Shown piece after piece: positions 41,727 through 50,922 of a stretch of DNA of 64,000 bases (position 1 is its first letter; each line of letters begins with the position of its first letter). The notes beneath the pieces are model-generated. The model was not told the DNA's origin. It ran no database searches and saw only the letters and a list, made by a program, of their open reading frames with translations. Both the position numbers and the translations under genes were made by a program. The stretch comes from Streptomyces seoulensis (GTDB lineage Bacteria; Actinomycetota; Actinomycetes; Streptomycetales; Streptomycetaceae): NCBI RefSeq assembly GCF_022846655.1, contig NZ_AP025667.1:5989001-6053000 (forward strand). Reading direction: 5' to 3'.

Positions 41727-41746
41727 CTCAGGCGTCAGGCAGAGCC

Positions 41747-42232
41747 TCAGGCGTCCTTGGACTCCTCGGCCGGAGCCTCGGTGGCCTCGGTCTGCTCGAC
41801 CTTCGCCTCGTCGGACTCCTTGACCGCACGCTTGGTGGCGGCCTCGGCCTCACCGGTGGCCTGCTGCGCGACGGTCAGCGCCTCGACCAGCTCGATGACA
41901 GCCATGGGCGCGTTGTCGCCACGACGGTTACCGATCTTGGTGATGCGGGTGTAACCACCGGGGCGGTTCTCGTAACGCGGGCCGATCTCGGTGAAGAGCG
42001 TGTGGACGATGCCCTTGTCCGTGATGACCTGGAGGACCTGGCGGCGGTTGTGAAGGTCGCCCTTCTTCGCCTTGGTGACCAGACGCTCCGCGTACGGGCG
42101 CAGGCGGCGGGCCTTCGCCTCGGTGGTGGTGATGCGGCCGTGCTCGAAGAGCGACTTCGCGAGGTTCGCGAGGAGCATCTTCTCGTGCGCGGCGCTGCCG
42201 CCCAGACGGGCACCCTTGGCAGGCTTCGGCAT
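41747..42232 (-). CDS. rplQ: 50S ribosomal protein L17
   Basis: A 161-residue L17. The conserved core ([43 protein letters not shown]) ends near residue 115. A low-complexity Ala/Glu-rich tail follows, common in actinobacteria. Last gene of the alpha operon. Confidence 0.98.
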   Translation of the reverse strand: MPKPAKGARLGGSAAHEKMLLANLAKSLFEHGRITTTEAKARRLRPYAERLVTKAKKGDLHNRRQVLQVITDKGIVHTLFTEIGPRYENRPGGYTRITKIGNRRGDNAPMAVIELVEALTVAQQATGEAEAATKRAVKESDEAKVEQTEATEAPAEESKDA

Positions 42233-42348
42233 GGTGTTTCTCCTAAGTGTCTGCCCCGGCCGTGTCAGGTACCGGAGTCAGTATCCGAGCAGGCGGTCGC
42301 CTGTCGGAGATCCGGGCGCCCTTTCGGACGCCCGGAGTGGTGGAGGAC

Positions 42349-43371
42349 TCAGTACTGCTCGGTCTCCACGAAACCCGCGTCCGCGTCGTCGTCGGCGCCG
42401 AAGGCGTCGGCGGCGGCGGTCGGGTCGAATCCGGGCGGGCTGTCCTTGAGGGCCAGGCCCATGCCGGCCAGCTTCGCCTTGACCTCGTCGATCGACTTCG
42501 CACCGAAGTTGCGGATGTCGAGCAGGTCGGCCTCGGAGCGGGCGACGAGCTCACCCACGGAGTGGATGCCCTCGCGCTTGAGGCAGTTGTACGACCGAAC
42601 GGTGAGCTCGAGCTCCTCGATCGGCAGCGCCAGGTCGGCGGCCAGGGCGGCGTCCGTCGGGGACGGACCCATGTCGATGCCCTCGGCGTCGATGTTCAGC
42701 TCGCGGGCGAGACCGAACAGCTCGACCAGCGTCTTACCGGCGGAGGCCATGGCGTCACGCGGACGCATCGCCTGCTTGGTCTCGACGTCGACGATCAGCT
42801 TGTCGAAGTCGGTGCGCTGCTCGACACGCGTGGCCTCGACCTTGTACGTGACCTTGAGAACCGGCGAGTAGATGGAGTCGACCGGGATACGGCCGATCTC
42901 CTGGCCCACCTGCTTGTTCTGCACGGCGGAGACGTAGCCGCGACCGCGCTCGACGGTCAGCTCCATCTCCAGCTTGCCCTTGCCGTTGAGCGTGGCGAGG
43001 ACCAGGTCGGGGTTGTGCACCTCGACACCGGCCGGGGGCGCGATGTCGGCGGCGGTGACCAGACCCGGGCCCTGCTTGCGCAGGTACATCACGACCGGCT
43101 CGTCGTGCTCCGAGGAGACCACGAGCTGCTTGATGTTGAGGATCAGGTCGGTGACGTCCTCCTTGACGCCCGGCACGGTGGTGAACTCGTGCAGGACACC
43201 GTCGATCCGGATGCTGGTGACAGCGGCACCGGGGATCGAGGAGAGGAGCGTACGGCGGAGCGAGTTGCCGAGGGTGTAGCCGAAGCCCGGCTCCAGCGGC
43301 TCGATCACGAACCGGGAGCGGAACTCGTCGACGACCTCTTCGGTCAACGAGGGACGCTGAGCGATCAGCAT
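42349..43371 (-). CDS. rpoA: RNA polymerase alpha subunit
   Basis: A 340-residue alpha subunit. The N-terminal assembly domain (1-230, [25 protein letters not shown]) is followed by a linker and the C-terminal DNA- and activator-binding domain (about 250-320, [30 protein letters not shown]). An acidic tail follows. It is 122 bp after rpsK. Confidence 0.99.
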   Translation of the reverse strand: MLIAQRPSLTEEVVDEFRSRFVIEPLEPGFGYTLGNSLRRTLLSSIPGAAVTSIRIDGVLHEFTTVPGVKEDVTDLILNIKQLVVSSEHDEPVVMYLRKQGPGLVTAADIAPPAGVEVHNPDLVLATLNGKGKLEMELTVERGRGYVSAVQNKQVGQEIGRIPVDSIYSPVLKVTYKVEATRVEQRTDFDKLIVDVETKQAMRPRDAMASAGKTLVELFGLARELNIDAEGIDMGPSPTDAALAADLALPIEELELTVRSYNCLKREGIHSVGELVARSEADLLDIRNFGAKSIDEVKAKLAGMGLALKDSPPGFDPTAAADAFGADDDADAGFVETEQY

Positions 43372-43493
43372 GTGTGAATCCTTCAGTCAGGGGCGCCCGC
43401 TATTTGACGCCCGACTCTGTCCTGCAAGGGTACGGGCGGCACGGCCCGAAAGAGCCGTACCGCCCGGAACCACAGCCTGTGAAGCGGCCTGCG

Positions 43494-43898
43494 TCAGACG
43501 CGGCGGCGCTTCGGCGGGCGGCAGCCGTTGTGCGGGGTCGGGGTCACGTCCTGGATGGAACCGACCTCGAGGCCCGTGGCCTGCAGGGAGCGGATCGCGG
43601 TCTCACGACCGGAACCCGGGCCCTTGACGAACACGTCGACCTTGCGCATGCCGTGCTCCTGGGCGCGGCGGGCAGCCGACTCGGCGGCCATCTGCGCGGC
43701 GAACGGCGTCGACTTCCGGGAACCCTTGAAGCCGACGTGGCCGGCGGAGGCCCAGGAGATCACGTTGCCGGACGGGTCCGTGATCGAGACGATCGTGTTG
43801 TTGAACGTGCTCTTGATGTGCGCGTGGCCGTGAGCGACGTTCTTCTTTTCCTTGCGGCGCACCTTCTTGGCAGCGCCCTGACGACCCTTGGGGGGCAT
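43494..43898 (-). CDS. rpsK: 30S ribosomal protein S11
   Basis: A 134-residue S11 ([33 protein letters not shown], the C-terminus [12 protein letters not shown]). Standard length and context between rpsM and rpoA. Confidence 0.99.
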   Translation of the reverse strand: MPPKGRQGAAKKVRRKEKKNVAHGHAHIKSTFNNTIVSITDPSGNVISWASAGHVGFKGSRKSTPFAAQMAAESAARRAQEHGMRKVDVFVKGPGSGRETAIRSLQATGLEVGSIQDVTPTPHNGCRPPKRRRV

Positions 43899-43968
43899 CT
43901 ATTAACTCCTACGGGGAGGTGGTCGGTCCTACAGCGAAGACCGCTGGTGAAGCGTTGTCCGCTGAGGA

Positions 43969-44349
43969 CTACTTCTTGCCCGGCTTCTTCTTGCCGGCGA
44001 TGGCGCGACGCGGGCCCTTGCGGGTGCGGGCGTTGGTGCTGGTGCGCTGACCGCGGACGGGCAGGCCGCGACGGTGACGGAGACCCTGGTAGCAACCGAT
44101 CTCGACCTTGCGGCGGATGTCGGCCTGGATCTCGCGACGGAGGTCACCCTCGGTCTTGAAGTTGTTGTCCACGTACTCGCGGATCGCGACGAGCTGCTCT
44201 TCGCTCAGGTCACGAACGCGGGTGTTCGGGTCGACGCCGGTCGCAGCCAGCGTCTCCTGGGAGAGGGTCCGGCCGATGCCGAACACGTAGGTGAGGGCGA
44301 CCTCCACGCGCTTTTCGCGCGGGATGTCAACACCGGAAACGCGTGCCAT
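43969..44349 (-). CDS. rpsM: 30S ribosomal protein S13
   Basis: A 126-residue S13 ([20 protein letters not shown], the helix-turn-helix-like [13 protein letters not shown], basic tail KKKPGKK). It follows rpmJ in the alpha operon. Confidence 0.99.
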   Translation of the reverse strand: MARVSGVDIPREKRVEVALTYVFGIGRTLSQETLAATGVDPNTRVRDLSEEQLVAIREYVDNNFKTEGDLRREIQADIRRKVEIGCYQGLRHRRGLPVRGQRTSTNARTRKGPRRAIAGKKKPGKK

Positions 44350-44536
44350 TCAATGGCTCCTGGTGAATCTTCGGAGGTCTTCCACAGAACCGGTTCCCGG
44401 CCGCCGTACGAGGTACGAACCGGGTCCTCGGCCTCCGACCGAGGGTGTCGAGCTGGTTGGCTCGGGCTCTGCGTATGAACAATTCAGCTTGCGTCGCGCG
44501 AAACTCTGCGAGGAGTGCAGAGGGTTCGGCCGTGCG

Positions 44537-44650
44537 TCAGCCCTGGCGCTGCTTGTGGCGCGGGTTGTCGCAGATGACCATGACCCGGCCGTGACGGCGG
44601 ATCACCCTGCACTTGTCGCAGATCTTCTTGACGCTCGGCTTGACCTTCAT
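44537..44650 (-). CDS. rpmJ: 50S ribosomal protein L36 (zinc-binding form)
   Basis: A 37-residue L36 ([20 protein letters not shown], ending NPRHKQRQG). It keeps the zinc ligands Cys11, Cys14 and Cys27 plus His32, so it is the C+ form. It lies between infA and rpsM. Confidence 0.97.
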   Translation of the reverse strand: MKVKPSVKKICDKCRVIRRHGRVMVICDNPRHKQRQG

Positions 44651-44710
44651 GGGGTGAGGTTCTCCGGGTCAGTGCCACCACCCCGGCGTTAACCGGGATG
44701 CGGGCAAGAT

Positions 44711-44932
44711 CTACTTGTACCGGTAGACGATCCGGCCACGCGTCAGGTCGTACGGAGACAACTCCACCACGACCCGGTCGTCAGGGAGGATGCGGATGTA
44801 GTGCATACGCATCTTGCCGCTGATGTGTGCCAGGACCTGGTGGCCGTTCTGGAGCTCGACCTTGAACATGGCGTTCGGCAGAGACTCGACGACAGTGCCC
44901 TCGATCTCGATGGCACCTTGCTTCTTGGCCAC
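44711..44932 (-). CDS. infA: translation initiation factor IF-1
   Basis: A 73-residue OB-fold factor ([33 protein letters not shown] motif with [16 protein letters not shown]). It binds the ribosomal A site during initiation. The start is GTG at 44932. It heads the alpha operon here, with its own promoter region upstream. Confidence 0.98.
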   Translation of the reverse strand: MAKKQGAIEIEGTVVESLPNAMFKVELQNGHQVLAHISGKMRMHYIRILPDDRVVVELSPYDLTRGRIVYRYK

Positions 44933-45025
44933 GCTTCGCCCTTCGAATCGACTACCTTGATCGACTCTCACGCTTTTCCCTAACGGGCGCATGCGGACAT
45001 GCGGGTGCACGAGAGCCGACGAGTC

Positions 45026-45054
45026 AGTCTACGTCAGCGCACCCGGAAAAACGA
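45026..45054 (-). promoter_or_regulatory. probable infA promoter
   Basis: Leftward, TAGACT (45031-45026) resembles a principal-sigma -10 box. TTCGTT lies 18 bases before it as a weak -35. It falls between infA and the repeat array, so the array does not separate infA from this promoter. Confidence 0.5.
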
Positions 45055-45085
45055 ATCGCAGAATTCTGCCCCATACCACTGATCC

Positions 45086-45350
45086 TTAAGCGAGCGGATC
45101 GGGGGCCGTCGTGATGCCGTACTCCGCCAGCTTCGCCCGGCCGCCGTCCGGGGACGTCAGGACGAGGGGGCCCTGCTCGGTGAGAGCCACCGAGTGCTCC
45201 CAGTGGGAGGACCAGGTGCCGTCGGTCGTGAGGACCGTCCAGTCGACCAATCCTCGACGCCCCTCTCGCGGGTATCGGCGCCGAGGCGCCTCACAAGCTT
45301 CGAGCGGCTGCGCCGCCCTCCGACCGGCGGTCACGGCACGGAGCCGCCCG
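45086..45350 (-). repeat. repeat unit 1 (farthest from map)
   Basis: A map-tail copy ending in TAA instead of the TGA of the other copies, with GTCGTGAGG near its inner edge, plus a linker. Its outer border (45086) is where similarity to the other units stops. The tail encodes DWTVLTTDG to APDPLA. Confidence 0.9.
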
Positions 45351-45615
45351 TCAGGCGAGCGGATCGGGGGCCGTCGTGATGCCGTACTCCGCCAGCTTCG
45401 CCCGGCCGCCGTCCGGGGACGTCAGGACGAGGGGGCCCTGCTCGGTGAGAGCCACCGAGTGCTCCCAGTGGGAGGACCAGGTGCCGTCGGTCGTGAGGAC
45501 CGTCCAGTCGACCATTCCTCGACGCCCCTCTCGCGGGTATCGGCGCCGAGGCGCCTCACAAGCTTCGAGCGGCTGCGCCGCCCTCCGACCGGCGGTCACG
45601 GCACGGAGCCGCCCG
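45351..45615 (-). repeat. repeat unit 2
   Basis: A map-tail copy with GTCGTGAGG as in unit 1, TGA stop, and a private change in the junction (ACCATTCC for ACCAATCC). Confidence 0.9.
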
Positions 45616-45880
45616 TCAGGCGAGCGGATCGGGGGCCGTCGTGATGCCGTACTCCGCCAGCTTCGCCCGGCCGCCGTCCGGGGACGTCAGGACGAGGGGG
45701 CCCTGCTCGGTGAGAGCCACCGAGTGCTCCCAGTGGGAGGACCAGGTGCCGTCGGTCGTCAGGACCGTCCAGTCGACCAATCCTCGACGCCCCTCTCGCG
45801 GGTATCGGCGCCGAGGCGCCTCACAAGCTTCGAGCGGCTGCGCCGCCCTCCGACCGGCGGTCACGGCACGGAGCCGCCCG
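45616..45880 (-). repeat. repeat unit 3
   Basis: A map-tail copy with GTCGTCAGG, the form found in intact map, and a linker identical to that of unit 1 as far as read. Confidence 0.9.
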
Positions 45881-46145
45881 TCAGGCGAGCGGATCGGGGG
45901 CCGTCGTGATGCCGTACTCCGCCAGCTTCGCCCGGCCGCCGTCCGGGGACGTCAGGACGAGGGGGCCCTGCTCGGTGAGAGCCACCGAGTGCTCCCAGTG
46001 GGAGGACCAGGTGCCGTCGGTCGTCAGGACCGTCCAGTCGACCAATCCTCGACGCCCCTCTCGCGGGTATCGGCGCCGAGGCGCCTCACAAGCTTCGAGC
46101 GGCTGCGCCGTCCTCCGACCGGCGGTCACGGCACGGAGCCGCCCG
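45881..46145 (-). repeat. repeat unit 4 (adjacent to map)
   Basis: A map-tail copy with GTCGTCAGG. Its linker has one private change (GCCGTCCTCC for GCCGCCCTCC). The linker abuts the stop codon of intact map. Confidence 0.9.
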
Positions 46146-46982
46146 TCAGGCGAGCGGATCGGGGGCCGTCGTGATGCCGTACTCCGCCAGCTTCGCCCGG
46201 CCGCCGTCAGGGGAGGTCAGGACGAGGGGGCCCTGCTCGGTGAGAGCCACCGAGTGCTCCCAGTGGGAGGACCAGGTGCCGTCGGTCGTCAGGACCGTCC
46301 AGTCGTCCTCGAGGACCTTCGTGCGGGGGGTGCCGAGGGAGACCATGGGCTCGATGGCGAGGCAGAAGCCGGGGACCAGCTTGGGGCCCTTGCCGCGGCG
46401 CCGCTCGACGTAGTTCAGCAGGTGCGGGTCCATGTGCATCTCGGTGCCGATGCCGTGGCCGCCGTAGTCCTCGACGATGCCGTACTTGCCGCCGCCCGGC
46501 TTCGGCTGGCGGCGGATGTAGGTCTCGATCGCGCGGGAGATGTCGACCAGGCGGTTGCCCAGCTTCATCGCGGCGATCCCCGCCCACATCGACTCCTCGG
46601 TCACCCGGGACAGCTCGACCAGCTCGGGGGCGTGGCCGGAACCGACGAAGGCCGTGTAGGCCGCGTCACCGTGCCAGCCGTCCACGATCGCGCCGCAGTC
46701 GATGGAGATGATGTCGCCGTCCTTCAGGACGACGTCCTCGGAGGGGATGCCGTGGACCACGACGTCGTTGACCGACGTGCAGATGGTCGCGGGGAAGCCG
46801 CCGTACCCCAGGAAGTTCGACTTCGCGCCGTGCTCGTCCAGCACCTTGCGCGCCACGTCGTCCAGGTCCTTGGTCGTCGCGCCGGGCACAGCCGCCTCAC
46901 GGGTGGCCGCGTGGATCGCGGCGACGACCAGCCCGGCCGCTCGCATCTTGGCGATCTGCTCGGGGGTCTTGATCTGCACCAT
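46146..46982 (-). CDS. map: type I methionine aminopeptidase
   Basis: A 278-residue enzyme that removes N-terminal Met. The five metal ligands are visible: two Asp in ISIDCGAIVDGWHGDAAY, His in YGGHGIGTEMH, Glu in LAIEPM, and the last Glu in SSHWEHSVA. The gene is full length and intact. Its last 160 bp, including the final metal-ligand Glu, are the segment repeated downstream. Over that segment map differs slightly from all four copies (CAGGGGAGG versus CCGGGGACG). Confidence 0.97.
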   Translation of the reverse strand: MVQIKTPEQIAKMRAAGLVVAAIHAATREAAVPGATTKDLDDVARKVLDEHGAKSNFLGYGGFPATICTSVNDVVVHGIPSEDVVLKDGDIISIDCGAIVDGWHGDAAYTAFVGSGHAPELVELSRVTEESMWAGIAAMKLGNRLVDISRAIETYIRRQPKPGGGKYGIVEDYGGHGIGTEMHMDPHLLNYVERRRGKGPKLVPGFCLAIEPMVSLGTPRTKVLEDDWTVLTTDGTWSSHWEHSVALTEQGPLVLTSPDGGRAKLAEYGITTAPDPLA

Positions 46983-47036
46983 GGGGGCCTGCGCTCTCCG
47001 TCACTCGGACCGACTGGGTTACCTGGACAACACTAC

Positions 47037-47067
47037 GGCCGCGGCGCCCTGGGCGGGCACCGCGGCC
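47037..47067 (-). terminator. GC-rich hairpin between adk and map
   Basis: GGCCGCGG (47037-47044) and CCGCGGCC (47060-47067) with a 15-nt loop. No T-run follows, so it may be an attenuator or RNA-stability element. Confidence 0.4.
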
Positions 47068-47083
47068 GGAAGGACCGGGGGTC

Positions 47084-47749
47084 TTACTCGCTGCCGGCCT
47101 TCTCGCGCTTGAGAGCCTCCAGCGCCCGCTTGGTGATCTCGTCCACCGGACCCAGGGAGGAGATCGTCACGACGAGCCCCTGCGCCTTGTAGTAGTCGAT
47201 GATCGGCTCGGTCTGCGTGTGGTAGACCTCGAGCCGCTTGCGGACGGTGTCCTCGGAGTCGTCGTCGCGCTGGTACAGCTCGCCGCCGCAGACGTCGCAG
47301 ACGCCTTCCTTCTTCGGCGCGCTGTACGTCACGTGGAAGACGTGCGAGGAGTCGTTGCGGCAGATGCGCCGGCCGGCGATCCGCTTGACGACCTCTTCCT
47401 CCGGGACCTCCAGGTCCAGGACGGCGTCCAGCTTGATGCCCTCGCCCTGCAGCAGCTCGTCCAGCGCCTGGGCCTGCGAGACGTTGCGCGGGAAGCCGTC
47501 GAGCAGGAAGCCGTTCTCGGCGTCCGGCTGCTCCATGCGGTCCTTGGCCATGGCGATGGTGACCTCGTCCGGGACGAGGTTGCCCCCGTCCATGTAGGAC
47601 TTGGCCAGCTTGCCCAGCTCCGTCTGCCGACTGATGTTGGCCCGGAACAGGTCGCCCGTGGAGATGTGCGGGACGGCCAGCGTCTCTGCGAGGCGGACGG
47701 CTTGCGTTCCCTTACCGGCACCCGGCGGCCCGACGAGGACGATACGCAT
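47084..47749 (-). CDS. adk: adenylate kinase
   Basis: A 221-residue long-form kinase (ATP + AMP to 2 ADP). P-loop GPPGAGKGTQ (7-16), AMP-binding STGDLFR and DGFPRNVSQA. The LID domain (about 125-165) has Cys130, Cys151 and Cys154, but CRND stands in place of the usual CxxC, so Asp133 or His136 would complete any zinc site. It overlaps the secY stop by one base (secY-adk-map order). Confidence 0.98.
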   Translation of the reverse strand: MRIVLVGPPGAGKGTQAVRLAETLAVPHISTGDLFRANISRQTELGKLAKSYMDGGNLVPDEVTIAMAKDRMEQPDAENGFLLDGFPRNVSQAQALDELLQGEGIKLDAVLDLEVPEEEVVKRIAGRRICRNDSSHVFHVTYSAPKKEGVCDVCGGELYQRDDDSEDTVRKRLEVYHTQTEPIIDYYKAQGLVVTISSLGPVDEITKRALEALKREKAGSE

Positions 47750-49062
47750 CAGCGGAGGAACCCTTCGTAATTGCGCTGCTGGAGCTGGCTCTCGATCTGC
47801 TTCACGGTCTCGAGACCCACACCCACGATGATCAGGATGCTGGTCCCGCCGAAGGGGAAGTTCTGACTTGCCCCGAAGCCCACCAACGCCATCGTCGGTA
47901 CGAGAGCGATCAGACCCAGATACAGCGAACCCGGCCAGGTGATCCGGTTGAGCACGTAACTCAGGTACTCAGCGGTCGGCCGACCGGCCCGGATGCCCGG
48001 AATGAAGCCACCATACTTCTTCATGTTGTCGGCGACTTCCTCGGGGTTGAAGGAGATCGCCACGTAGAAGAACGCGAAGAACACGATGAGGAGGAAGTAC
48101 AGCGAGATGTAGATCGGGTGGTCGCCCTTGGTCAGGTTCGCCGTGATCCAGCGCTTCCAGCCCGAGTCCCCGCCCGCGAACTGCGCGATCAGCGCCGGGA
48201 TGTAGAGCAGCGACGACGCGAAGATGACCGGGATCACACCGGCCTGGTTGACCTTCAGCGGGATGTACGTCGACGTACCCCCGTAGGAACGGCGGCCGAT
48301 CATGCGCTTCGCGTACTGCACCGGGATGCGGCGCTGGGCCTGCTCCACGAAGACGACGAGCGCGACCATGACCAGGCCGACCAGGATGACGGTGCCGAAC
48401 TCGATCCAGCCGCCGGCCAGGGTGCCCTGCTTCTTGATGGCCCACAGCGCGGACGGGAAGGTCGCGGCGATCGAGATGAACATCAGGATCGACATGCCGT
48501 TGCCGATGCCGCGGTCGGTGATCAGCTCACCGAGCCACATCACCAGCGCCGTACCGGCGGTCATGCAGATCACCATGGTGATCGTGGTGAAGATCGCCTG
48601 GTCCGGGACGATGTTCCCGGCGACCGTGCACCCGCTGAACAGGGCGCCGCTGCGGGCGGTGGCCACGAGGCCGGTCCCCTGCAGGATGGCGAGCGCCACG
48701 GTCAGGTACCGGGTGTACTGGGTGATCTTCGCGGTACCGGCCTGCCCCTCCTTCTTGAGGGCTTCCAGGCGCGGGATCACCACGGTCAGGAGCTGAAGGA
48801 TGATGCTCGCCGTGATGTACGGCATGATGCCGAGGGCGAAGATCGTGATCTGGAGCAGCGCTCCGCCGCTGAACATGTTGACCAGGCCGAAGAGGCCCTG
48901 GTTGCCGGAGGCCTCGGTCACGCAGGTCTGGACGGCCTTGTAATTGACGCCGGGGATCGGGATGTGGGTACCGACCCGGTAGACCACGATGACGCCCAGC
49001 GTGAAGAGCAGCTTCTTGCGCAGGTCGGGCGTCCTGAACGCCCGGGCGAACGCGGTGAGCAC
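47749..49062 (-). CDS. secY: preprotein translocase subunit SecY
   Basis: A 437-residue channel subunit of the Sec translocon with ten membrane helices. Family segments include YRVGTHIPIPGV, FSGGALLQITIFALGIMPYITASI, and GVIPVIFASSLLYIP. Start GTG/ATG at 49062. A hairpin separates it from rplO. Confidence 0.98.
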   Translation of the reverse strand: MLTAFARAFRTPDLRKKLLFTLGVIVVYRVGTHIPIPGVNYKAVQTCVTEASGNQGLFGLVNMFSGGALLQITIFALGIMPYITASIILQLLTVVIPRLEALKKEGQAGTAKITQYTRYLTVALAILQGTGLVATARSGALFSGCTVAGNIVPDQAIFTTITMVICMTAGTALVMWLGELITDRGIGNGMSILMFISIAATFPSALWAIKKQGTLAGGWIEFGTVILVGLVMVALVVFVEQAQRRIPVQYAKRMIGRRSYGGTSTYIPLKVNQAGVIPVIFASSLLYIPALIAQFAGGDSGWKRWITANLTKGDHPIYISLYFLLIVFFAFFYVAISFNPEEVADNMKKYGGFIPGIRAGRPTAEYLSYVLNRITWPGSLYLGLIALVPTMALVGFGASQNFPFGGTSILIIVGVGLETVKQIESQLQQRNYEGFLR

Positions 49063-49184
49063 GGTGCCTCCTGCGACCCCCGCGCAACTGCGTCAAGGGT
49101 GACGGTCTAGAGGTTCGATGAATAAGGAAAAGGGAACAGCGCACGCCACCTTACCGGCGACACCGCCCCCCTAGGAACGACCAA

Positions 49185-49215
49185 CCGGGGATACCCCATT
49201 GTGGGGTATCCCCGG
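49185..49215 (-). terminator. hairpin between rplO and secY
   Basis: A perfect 14-bp stem (49185-49198 and 49202-49215) with a 3-nt loop, 36 bp after the rplO stop. The T-content after the stem is low. It probably reduces read-through from the spc operon into secY. Confidence 0.65.
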
Positions 49216-49251
49216 TCGGGATCGTCTACGTCATCGAGAGACCTGAGGGAC

Positions 49252-49707
49252 TCAGACCAGCTCGGTGACCGTACCGCCGGCAGCGGTGATCTTCTCCTTG
49301 GCGGAGTCGGAGACGGCATCCACCGTCACCTGCAGCGCCACGGAGATCTCGCCCTGGCCGAGCACCTTGACGAGGCTGTTCTTGCGAACGGCACCCTTGG
49401 CCACCAGACCCTCGACGGTGACCTCGCCACCCTCGGGGTAGAGCGCGGCCAGCTTGTCGAGGTTCACGACCTGGAACTCGGTCTTGAACGGGTTCTTGAA
49501 GCCCTTCAGCTTCGGGAGACGCATGTGGAGGGGCATCTGGCCACCCTCGAAGCGCTCCGGAACCTGGTAACGGGCCTTCGTGCCCTTGGTACCACGACCA
49601 GCCGTCTTACCCTTCGACGCCTCACCACGACCCACACGGGTCTTGGCGGTCTTGGCGCCCGGGGCGGGACGGAGGTTGTGGATCTTGAGCGGGTTCTGCT
49701 CCGCCAT
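49252..49707 (-). CDS. rplO: 50S ribosomal protein L15
   Basis: A 151-residue L15 ([35 protein letters not shown] Gly/Arg-rich start; [18 protein letters not shown]). Last gene of the spc ribosomal block, 2 bp after rpmD. Confidence 0.98.
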   Translation of the reverse strand: MAEQNPLKIHNLRPAPGAKTAKTRVGRGEASKGKTAGRGTKGTKARYQVPERFEGGQMPLHMRLPKLKGFKNPFKTEFQVVNLDKLAALYPEGGEVTVEGLVAKGAVRKNSLVKVLGQGEISVALQVTVDAVSDSAKEKITAAGGTVTELV

Positions 49708-49709
49708 GA

Positions 49710-49889
49710 TCAGACCTCCTCAACCGTCACGAGGTGGCGGACGGTGTGCACCATTCCGCGGAACTCGGGGCGGTCCTCCTTGACGACCTGCGTGTTGATG
49801 CCCTTGAGACCAAGGGAACGCAGGGTGTCACGGTGGTTCTGCTTGCTGCCGATGTACGACTTGACCTGCGTGATCTTGAGCTGCGCCAT
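49710..49889 (-). CDS. rpmD: 50S ribosomal protein L30
   Basis: A 59-residue L30 ([30 protein letters not shown]). Its ATG shares one base with the rpsE stop (TAATG), so it is translationally coupled. Confidence 0.98.
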   Translation of the reverse strand: MAQLKITQVKSYIGSKQNHRDTLRSLGLKGINTQVVKEDRPEFRGMVHTVRHLVTVEEV

Positions 49890-50494
49890 TACGCACCAGC
49901 CCCGGCACGCGCACGCAGCAGAGCCGCGGGGGCGACGTCCTCGAGCGGCAGACCGCGGCGGGCCGCGACCTCCTCGGGACGCTGCAGGCCCTTGAGGGCC
50001 GCCACGGTCGCGTGCACGATGTTGATCGCGTTGTCGGAGCCCAGGGACTTCGACAGGATGTCGTGGATACCGGCGCACTCGAGCACGGCGCGCACCGGAC
50101 CACCGGCGATAACACCGGTACCCGGGGACGCGGGCTTGAGCAGCACGACGCCGGCAGCCTTCTCACCCTGGATGGGGTGCGGGATGGTGCCCTGGATACG
50201 GGGGACCTTGAAGAAGTGCTTCTTGGCCTCCTCAACACCCTTGGCGATGGCGGCCGGCACCTCCTTGGCCTTGCCGTAACCGACACCGACGGTGCCGTCA
50301 CCATCGCCCACCACGACCAGCGCGGTGAAGCTGAAGCGACGACCACCCTTCACAACCTTGGCGACGCGGTTGATCGCGACAACGCGCTCAACGTACGCGG
50401 TCTTCTCGGCGGCAGCAGCGCCGCCGTCACGGCCCTTCCGGTCCCGCCGCTCGCCGCCACCGGCACCGCCACCGCGGCGCTGGGGTCCAGCCAT
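49889..50494 (-). CDS. rpsE: 30S ribosomal protein S5
   Basis: A 201-residue S5 ([48 protein letters not shown]). An approximately 30-residue Gly/Arg-rich N-terminal extension is typical of actinobacteria. Confidence 0.98.
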   Translation of the reverse strand: MAGPQRRGGGAGGGERRDRKGRDGGAAAAEKTAYVERVVAINRVAKVVKGGRRFSFTALVVVGDGDGTVGVGYGKAKEVPAAIAKGVEEAKKHFFKVPRIQGTIPHPIQGEKAAGVVLLKPASPGTGVIAGGPVRAVLECAGIHDILSKSLGSDNAINIVHATVAALKGLQRPEEVAARRGLPLEDVAPAALLRARAGAGA

Positions 50495-50535
50495 TGGAAT
50501 TACCTCTCTCTGTTTCCGCTAGCTACGGAACCGGC

Positions 50536-50919
50536 TCAGAACTTCAGACCGGCTTCGCGGGCGGCGTCCGCCAGGGCGGCGATGCGCCCGGCGTACTGGT
50601 TGCCACCACGGTCGAACACGACAGCCTCGACACCGGCGGCCTTGGCACGCTCGGCGACCAGGGCGCCGACCTGCTTGGCCTGCGCGGACTTGTCGCCCTC
50701 GCCGCTCCGGACCGACGCGTCCAGCGTGGACGCGGAAGCCAGGGTGTGGCCCTTGAGGTCGTCGATCACCTGCGCCACGATGTGGCGGTTGGAGCGGGTG
50801 ACGACCAGACGCGGACGCTCCGCCGTACCGGAGATGTTCTTGCGAATCCGGATGTGGCGGCGCTTGATCGCGGCGCGCTTGTAGGCGTCGCCCTTGAGGA
50901 TCTTCTGTCCGTATGCCAT
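50536..50919 (-). CDS. rplR: 50S ribosomal protein L18
   Basis: A 127-residue L18 that binds 5S rRNA ([24 protein letters not shown]-type motif [14 protein letters not shown]). Confidence 0.98.
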   Translation of the reverse strand: MAYGQKILKGDAYKRAAIKRRHIRIRKNISGTAERPRLVVTRSNRHIVAQVIDDLKGHTLASASTLDASVRSGEGDKSAQAKQVGALVAERAKAAGVEAVVFDRGGNQYAGRIAALADAAREAGLKF

Positions 50920-50922
50920 GGC

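Larger units (their letters stand above)
45086..46145 (-). repeat. tandem array of four 265-bp repeats containing map 3' ends
   Basis: Four head-to-tail units of exactly 265 bp. Each holds a 160-bp copy of the 3' end of map (from the Asp-Trp codons of EDDWTVLTTDG to the stop) and a 105-bp linker not found in map. The array directly abuts the intact map gene, whose own 3' end makes a fifth copy. Units differ by only a few bases. Each unit leaves an intact 82-codon GTG-start frame fusing linker to map tail; expression is unlikely to matter. Origin is open: unequal exchange, or serial insertion of a small element at the map 3' end. Confidence 0.95.

Noticed and set aside
45086..46129. Four intact 82-codon frames, one per repeat unit
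   Set aside because: They are a by-product of identical repeats. The linker part has biased composition, and no promoter or conserved protein supports expression. Only the repeat is reported.
45086..46145. A CRISPR array
   Set aside because: The units are 265 bp, almost identical throughout and contain coding sequence; there are no unique spacers and no cas genes.
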